64,000 nt of DNA, taken from contig NZ_VKOG01000001.1 in NCBI RefSeq assembly GCF_007474545.1, positions 310,001 through 374,000 on the forward strand, read 5' to 3'. This DNA is from Chryseobacterium binzhouense. Lineage in GTDB: Bacteria; Bacteroidota; Bacteroidia; Flavobacteriales; Weeksellaceae. This document shows, piece by piece, positions 60,998-64,000 of the stretch (positions are counted from its first letter, which is position 1; each line of letters opens with the position of its first letter). Below the pieces are notes generated by a model, which searched no databases, was not told where the DNA came from, and saw only the letters and a list, made by a program, of their open reading frames with translations. Position numbers and translations under genes: made by a program.

Positions 60998-62035
60998 CTA
61001 CCATCCCAAAGTAAGTCCGAAAACCAAAGCTTTATCATTTTCAAAATATCCGTCTTTAAAGAAATTGCTGAAATCTTTTTTCACAAAAAGACTGATGTTA
61101 TCGTATGAAACGGTAAACTGAGCTCCGTAAACGAAAGGGTTTACCTGATAATTGGAACGGTCTCTGATGCTCTGGCTGTCACTTTTGATGATATTATTGG
61201 TAGACATTCTTATTCCTCCGTAAGCATTTGCACCAACTCTGAATCCTTCCGAATAAGGTCTGTACTGAATGTCCATTCCTGCATTTTTCAGTTTTGAAAA
61301 ATTATACTGAAATCCCAGAGGAACCATGATATAGCCGGTTCTTAACTTAGCTTTATCCAGATTTCCATCATATTTGCTTAAAATAACATCAGAATCCTGC
61401 TTTGCAAAAATCATATTGTTATCTGGTCTTACCGTTCTCCATGAAAAACCGATTCCAGAGATTAATCCCCACGGACTCGTTCTGCTGAACTGATAATTAA
61501 ATTTTAAGCCAAATTCCAGATTATTGGCGTAACCTAAATTTCTGTCTAAGTCATTATCTGGTCTGTCATTCGTTAAAGTCATGATTCCGTAAGAAAAATA
61601 TCCGTCAAAACTTTTTGTAGGACGAAATTTTTTCATCAGGTTTTGCTTCATTTCTTCATTTGAAGTTACATCTGAATTGAGAAGAGAATATCTTACCTGT
61701 TTCTGGATTACCTGATCCAGGTCAAAACCCAAAGCTTCAATTCTGGTGTCTATTTTTTGAGAATATTGGTCTGCAATCTGAGCTTTTTGTCTGTCAAATT
61801 CTGCTTTATCCAGATTTTTTTCCTGCAGAAACTTTAGCTCGGTTTCCATCTGTTTTTTTTCTTCCTGGATGATACCATTTATTTTCGCAGCATATTCTTC
61901 AACTTTCTCTTTTACAATCGGGCTTACTGTTGTGTCTTCTTTAGGCTGAAGATTTAAGCTCAATGCTTTTTTTTGCGCATTCATAGAGATGGCGACAAAG
62001 CACAGCATTCCTGAGATGATAAATTTCTTAATCAT
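60998..62035 (-). CDS. Outer-membrane beta-barrel protein with coiled-coil
   Basis: The 345-residue protein has a signal peptide (AISMNAQ), a helical N-terminal coiled-coil segment (about 35-110; IVKEKVEEYAAKINGIIQEE), then a beta-barrel (SYGIMTLTNDRPDND to the final LVFGLTLGW). It is the third gene of the operon after sigma and anti-sigma genes, so it may be the envelope target or sensor of that system. Confidence 0.75.
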   Translation of the reverse strand: MIKKFIISGMLCFVAISMNAQKKALSLNLQPKEDTTVSPIVKEKVEEYAAKINGIIQEEKKQMETELKFLQEKNLDKAEFDRQKAQIADQYSQKIDTRIEALGFDLDQVIQKQVRYSLLNSDVTSNEEMKQNLMKKFRPTKSFDGYFSYGIMTLTNDRPDNDLDRNLGYANNLEFGLKFNYQFSRTSPWGLISGIGFSWRTVRPDNNMIFAKQDSDVILSKYDGNLDKAKLRTGYIMVPLGFQYNFSKLKNAGMDIQYRPYSEGFRVGANAYGGIRMSTNNIIKSDSQSIRDRSNYQVNPFVYGAQFTVSYDNISLFVKKDFSNFFKDGYFENDKALVFGLTLGW

Positions 62036-62066
62036 TTTTATTATTTTTTAAAGTTAAATTAAATAA

Positions 62067-62672
62067 TTATTTAGCGTTGAGATCTATTTTAGCAACATTG
62101 CTACCATCTTTGGTTTTCTCAATAGCATCTTTGTGTTCTACCGAAAAAAGCAGGGTAGAAGGATCTACATATCTTTTTTTCTTGGGTGATCTTATAGAGT
62201 CAGCCTTTGCGATAATTTTTGACGGTTGACTCTGAATTATTTGTGATGCAACCTCAGTAGGGTTTTCCTTGATCAATGGAAGATCAGTATTGACAGGAAT
62301 TTCTTTTTCATTTTTTAATCCGGGAGAATTTTTGATTTGAGTAAATTTTTCCTGTTTTGGTGTTACAATAGCGTTCTGAGAAAAAGTTGTTGCGGGCTGT
62401 AAAACAATATCTTCTTTTTGAGTAGATGACTTTTCTGTTTCTGCGATTTGTATTTTGGGTTCAGTTTCATTGGTTAAAAACAAAACGGTTCCTAAGCCAA
62501 ACAGCAGTACAAAACAAGCAGCCAGTAAAATCGGGTTAAGATTAGATTTTTTTGAATAAGTATTTTCGGTCTGAGCCTGAATCTCTGACCATAAATCTCT
62601 TGACGGGCTGATTTCTCTGCCGGAAATCTGCTCTTTTATCTGATGATCCAAATTATTTTTATACGAGTTCAT
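62067..62672 (-). CDS. Anti-sigma-factor-like membrane protein
   Basis: The 201-residue protein has an N-terminal cytoplasmic part (EQISGREISPSRDLWSEIQA), one transmembrane helix (ILLAACFVLLFGLGTVLFL), and a low-complexity periplasmic part. It overlaps the end of the sigma gene by 14 bases, the usual order of an ECF sigma and its anti-sigma factor. Confidence 0.78.
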   Translation of the reverse strand: MNSYKNNLDHQIKEQISGREISPSRDLWSEIQAQTENTYSKKSNLNPILLAACFVLLFGLGTVLFLTNETEPKIQIAETEKSSTQKEDIVLQPATTFSQNAIVTPKQEKFTQIKNSPGLKNEKEIPVNTDLPLIKENPTEVASQIIQSQPSKIIAKADSIRSPKKKRYVDPSTLLFSVEHKDAIEKTKDGSNVAKIDLNAK

Positions 62673-63219
62673 TTTTCAGTTTTTTTTGTTGTTGAAAGTA
62701 GATCTTTCTCAGTTTTTCTTTAGCTCTGAAGAGTTGCGTCTTGCTTACTGCAGTAGAAATATTCAATGTATCTGCAATTTCCTGATGGGAATATTCTTCC
62801 AGTACATAGAGATTAAAAACCATTCTGTAGGAATCCGGAAGCTGATCCAGAAGTTCCTGTGCATTAAAATCGAAAACAATTTCCTCCTCATGAATTTCCT
62901 CCAGAACAGAAGCGTGAACATCATCCAGATAAAAAACCGTTTTGTGACTTTTAATAAAATTAAGACATTCGTTCACCACTATTTTTCTCGCCCAGCCATC
63001 AAAGTTTCCTTCACCACGATAGCTTTCTATGTGTTTGAAAATTTTGCAGAAAGCTTTGATAACGCAGTCTTCTGCCTGATACAAATCACTGATGTAGCCT
63101 CTCGCCGTACCGAGATATTTTTTCACATTCTGATCATAAAATATTTTCTGGGCAGCGGGATCATGTTTTTTAAGCCGGCTCAGCAAATCTTCTTTTTTAT
63201 TTCCAAACAAAAGCTTCAT
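62659..63219 (-). CDS. ECF RNA polymerase sigma factor
   Basis: The 186-residue protein has region 2 (LYQAEDCVIKAFCKIFKHIE) and region 4 (LPDSYRMVFNLYVLEEYSHQEIADTLNISTAVSKTQLFRAKEKL, quoted in part) of extracytoplasmic-function sigma factors. It heads a three-gene operon with the anti-sigma and outer-membrane protein, and is the second such module in the window. Confidence 0.92.
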   Translation of the reverse strand: MKLLFGNKKEDLLSRLKKHDPAAQKIFYDQNVKKYLGTARGYISDLYQAEDCVIKAFCKIFKHIESYRGEGNFDGWARKIVVNECLNFIKSHKTVFYLDDVHASVLEEIHEEEIVFDFNAQELLDQLPDSYRMVFNLYVLEEYSHQEIADTLNISTAVSKTQLFRAKEKLRKIYFQQQKKLKNELV

Positions 63220-63365
63220 GGTTGTATGCTGTTTCTATATAAAAGACAGAGAAAGTTTAAAATGGTTACAGAAAACTTTGAAAAATTATTACACAACAAT
63301 GTAAATAACTGATTTTCATAGTGTAAAATTTAATTTTGTTTTGCTTTTTATTTGCAGTATAAGAA

Positions 63366-63388
63366 AAACCGCAGCGTTACTGCGGTTT
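63366..63388 (-). terminator. Terminator of the lipoprotein gene
   Basis: AAACCGCAG-cgtta-CTGCGGTTT, followed by T on the minus strand. Confidence 0.85.
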
Positions 63389-63394
63389 GGTTGG

Positions 63395-63769
63395 TTATCT
63401 TTTCAGATCTTCTTTAAGTTTTTTAGCACCGTCTTCTACTTTTTGTGCTCCTTTTGCGGCGGCATCTTTTGCATCACGGCTCACCTCCTGTACTCCTTTT
63501 TTGAGGTCTTGACCTACAGCATTAATATCCTGTTTGGCTTTCTCTGCACTGTTATCAATCTTTTGTCCGGCATTATCTACGGTATTTTTAATGTCATTTT
63601 TAGCCTGATTGATTTTTGATGAGTCTACAAGTCCGGTTGTAGTTTCAGTAGTTGTTGTGGTGGTTACAGATCCGTCAGGATTTTCAACTGTTTCGGTTTT
63701 AGTAGTGGATTCTTTGCAAGAAATAATCATTGATGTTGCTGCAAAAGCGGCTAAAATGTGTTTTTTCAT
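63395..63769 (-). CDS. Hypothetical lipoprotein with coiled-coil, YtxH/LEA-like
   Basis: The 124-residue lipoprotein has a lipobox (SMIISCKE), a Thr-rich linker (VTTTTTTETTT), and a C-terminal amphipathic repeat of Lys/Ala/Asp (KAKQDINAVGQDLKKGVQEV, AKDAAAKGAQKVEDGAKKL) like LEA or YtxH stress proteins. Possibly a stress-protection protein at the membrane; the role is inferred. Confidence 0.7.
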   Translation of the reverse strand: MKKHILAAFAATSMIISCKESTTKTETVENPDGSVTTTTTTETTTGLVDSSKINQAKNDIKNTVDNAGQKIDNSAEKAKQDINAVGQDLKKGVQEVSRDAKDAAAKGAQKVEDGAKKLKEDLKR

Positions 63770-63797
63770 TGTGTGAATTTTTTTAATGTATATAAAA

Positions 63798-64000
63798 TTA
63801 TTGATTAGGATCTTTCAACGGTTTTTCCTTCAGTTTATTTTCTTCCTCGGCTTTCTTTTTTTCTTTATCCAGCTCTTCTTTTATCCGCTTTTCTTCCTGC
63901 TGCATTTTTAAAACTTCCTTCAAAGAATCCTGGTATTTTTGCGAAGACATTCTGATTTGTCTTGCGACATCAACAGAAACAGCACCATCTGAAAAAGAAT
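63798..64000 (-). CDS. Truncated protein, C-terminal end only
   Basis: Reading from the right edge, the minus strand gives about 67 residues, SDGAVSVDVARQIRMSSQKY, then a very charged coiled-coil tail (KMQQEEKRIKEELDKEKKKA) ending KDPNQ before a stop at 63798. The N-terminus is outside the window. I do not recognise the family. Confidence 0.55.
   Translation of the reverse strand, partial: SFSDGAVSVDVARQIRMSSQKYQDSLKEVLKMQQEEKRIKEELDKEKKKAEEENKLKEKPLKDPNQ

Noticed and set aside
1-64000. tRNA or rRNA genes
   Set aside because: No cloverleaf-like segment with a T-loop GTTCRA and CCA end, or rRNA-like sequence, was seen in any intergenic gap. A dedicated search such as tRNAscan would settle it.

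Overview
The window looks like a chromosomal segment of a flavobacterium (Bacteroidota, Flavobacteriia), most like Chryseobacterium and its relatives. Supporting signs are AT-rich DNA, many TAnnTTTG -7 promoter boxes with TTG/TTTG about 20 bases upstream, a MurF-alanine racemase fusion, a PorW/SprE-type lipoprotein of the type IX secretion system (T9SS), a T9SS-sorted GH13 amylase, and short intergenic repeats of kinds common in this class. The species call is inference. I saw no rRNA, tRNA, CRISPR array or complete insertion sequence.

Layout. 0-6.8 kb: an Lgt-like membrane protein, GMP reductase, and a three-gene surface/secreted protein cluster (lectin-like plus DUF11). 6.8-10.3 kb (minus): fabG, rsmI, a membrane protein and an acidic repeat protein. 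10.4-16.6 kb (plus): thymidine kinase, a toxin-antitoxin pair abutting murF-alr, a patatin/outer-membrane protein and ybeY. 16.6-22.4 kb: mnmG with a perfect parS site on each side, a methyltransferase, a lipoprotein, pgk, then an 840-base non-coding region with a DnaA-box cluster that is a good candidate for the replication origin. 22.4-30.5 kb: rpiB, rnr, a KilA-N gene that looks acquired, a LysE-type exporter, LD-carboxypeptidase, YraN, an SDR and tsaB. 30.5-35 kb (minus): porW/sprE, maf, a KdsC-like phosphatase and a DUF2520 protein. 35.2-38.9 kb: an ECF sigma/anti-sigma/periplasmic protein module and lepA.

39.7-49.7 kb is the most interesting part: a one-directional island of NAD and ADP-ribose genes. 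It holds an NrtR-type Nudix regulator, NADAR, a 2OG-Fe(II) oxygenase, a SLOG-like protein, an SPFH protein broken by a one-base frameshift, an NAD-kinase-like protein, a remnant resembling the start of a macro-domain gene, an unknown protein, DUF4291, a macro domain, Sir2, ADP-ribosylglycohydrolase, the RNA 2'-phosphotransferase KptA and a WYL regulator. Three copies of a palindrome, TTTGYGT-N7-ACRCAAA, lie at the two main promoters. Two of them start exactly on the TTTG of the -7 box, which makes them strong candidates for NrtR operators. Together the enzymes could make, read and remove ADP-ribose or 2'-phosphate marks on nucleic acids and proteins.

49.7-64 kb: a TonB-domain protein, a small outer-membrane protein, tadA, coaX, prfA, the secreted GH13 amylase, a His-tailed small membrane protein, two unrelated fumarases back to back (class I minus, class II plus), a 181-bp MITE-like element, a second ECF sigma/anti-sigma/outer-membrane operon, a lipoprotein and a truncated gene at the right edge.
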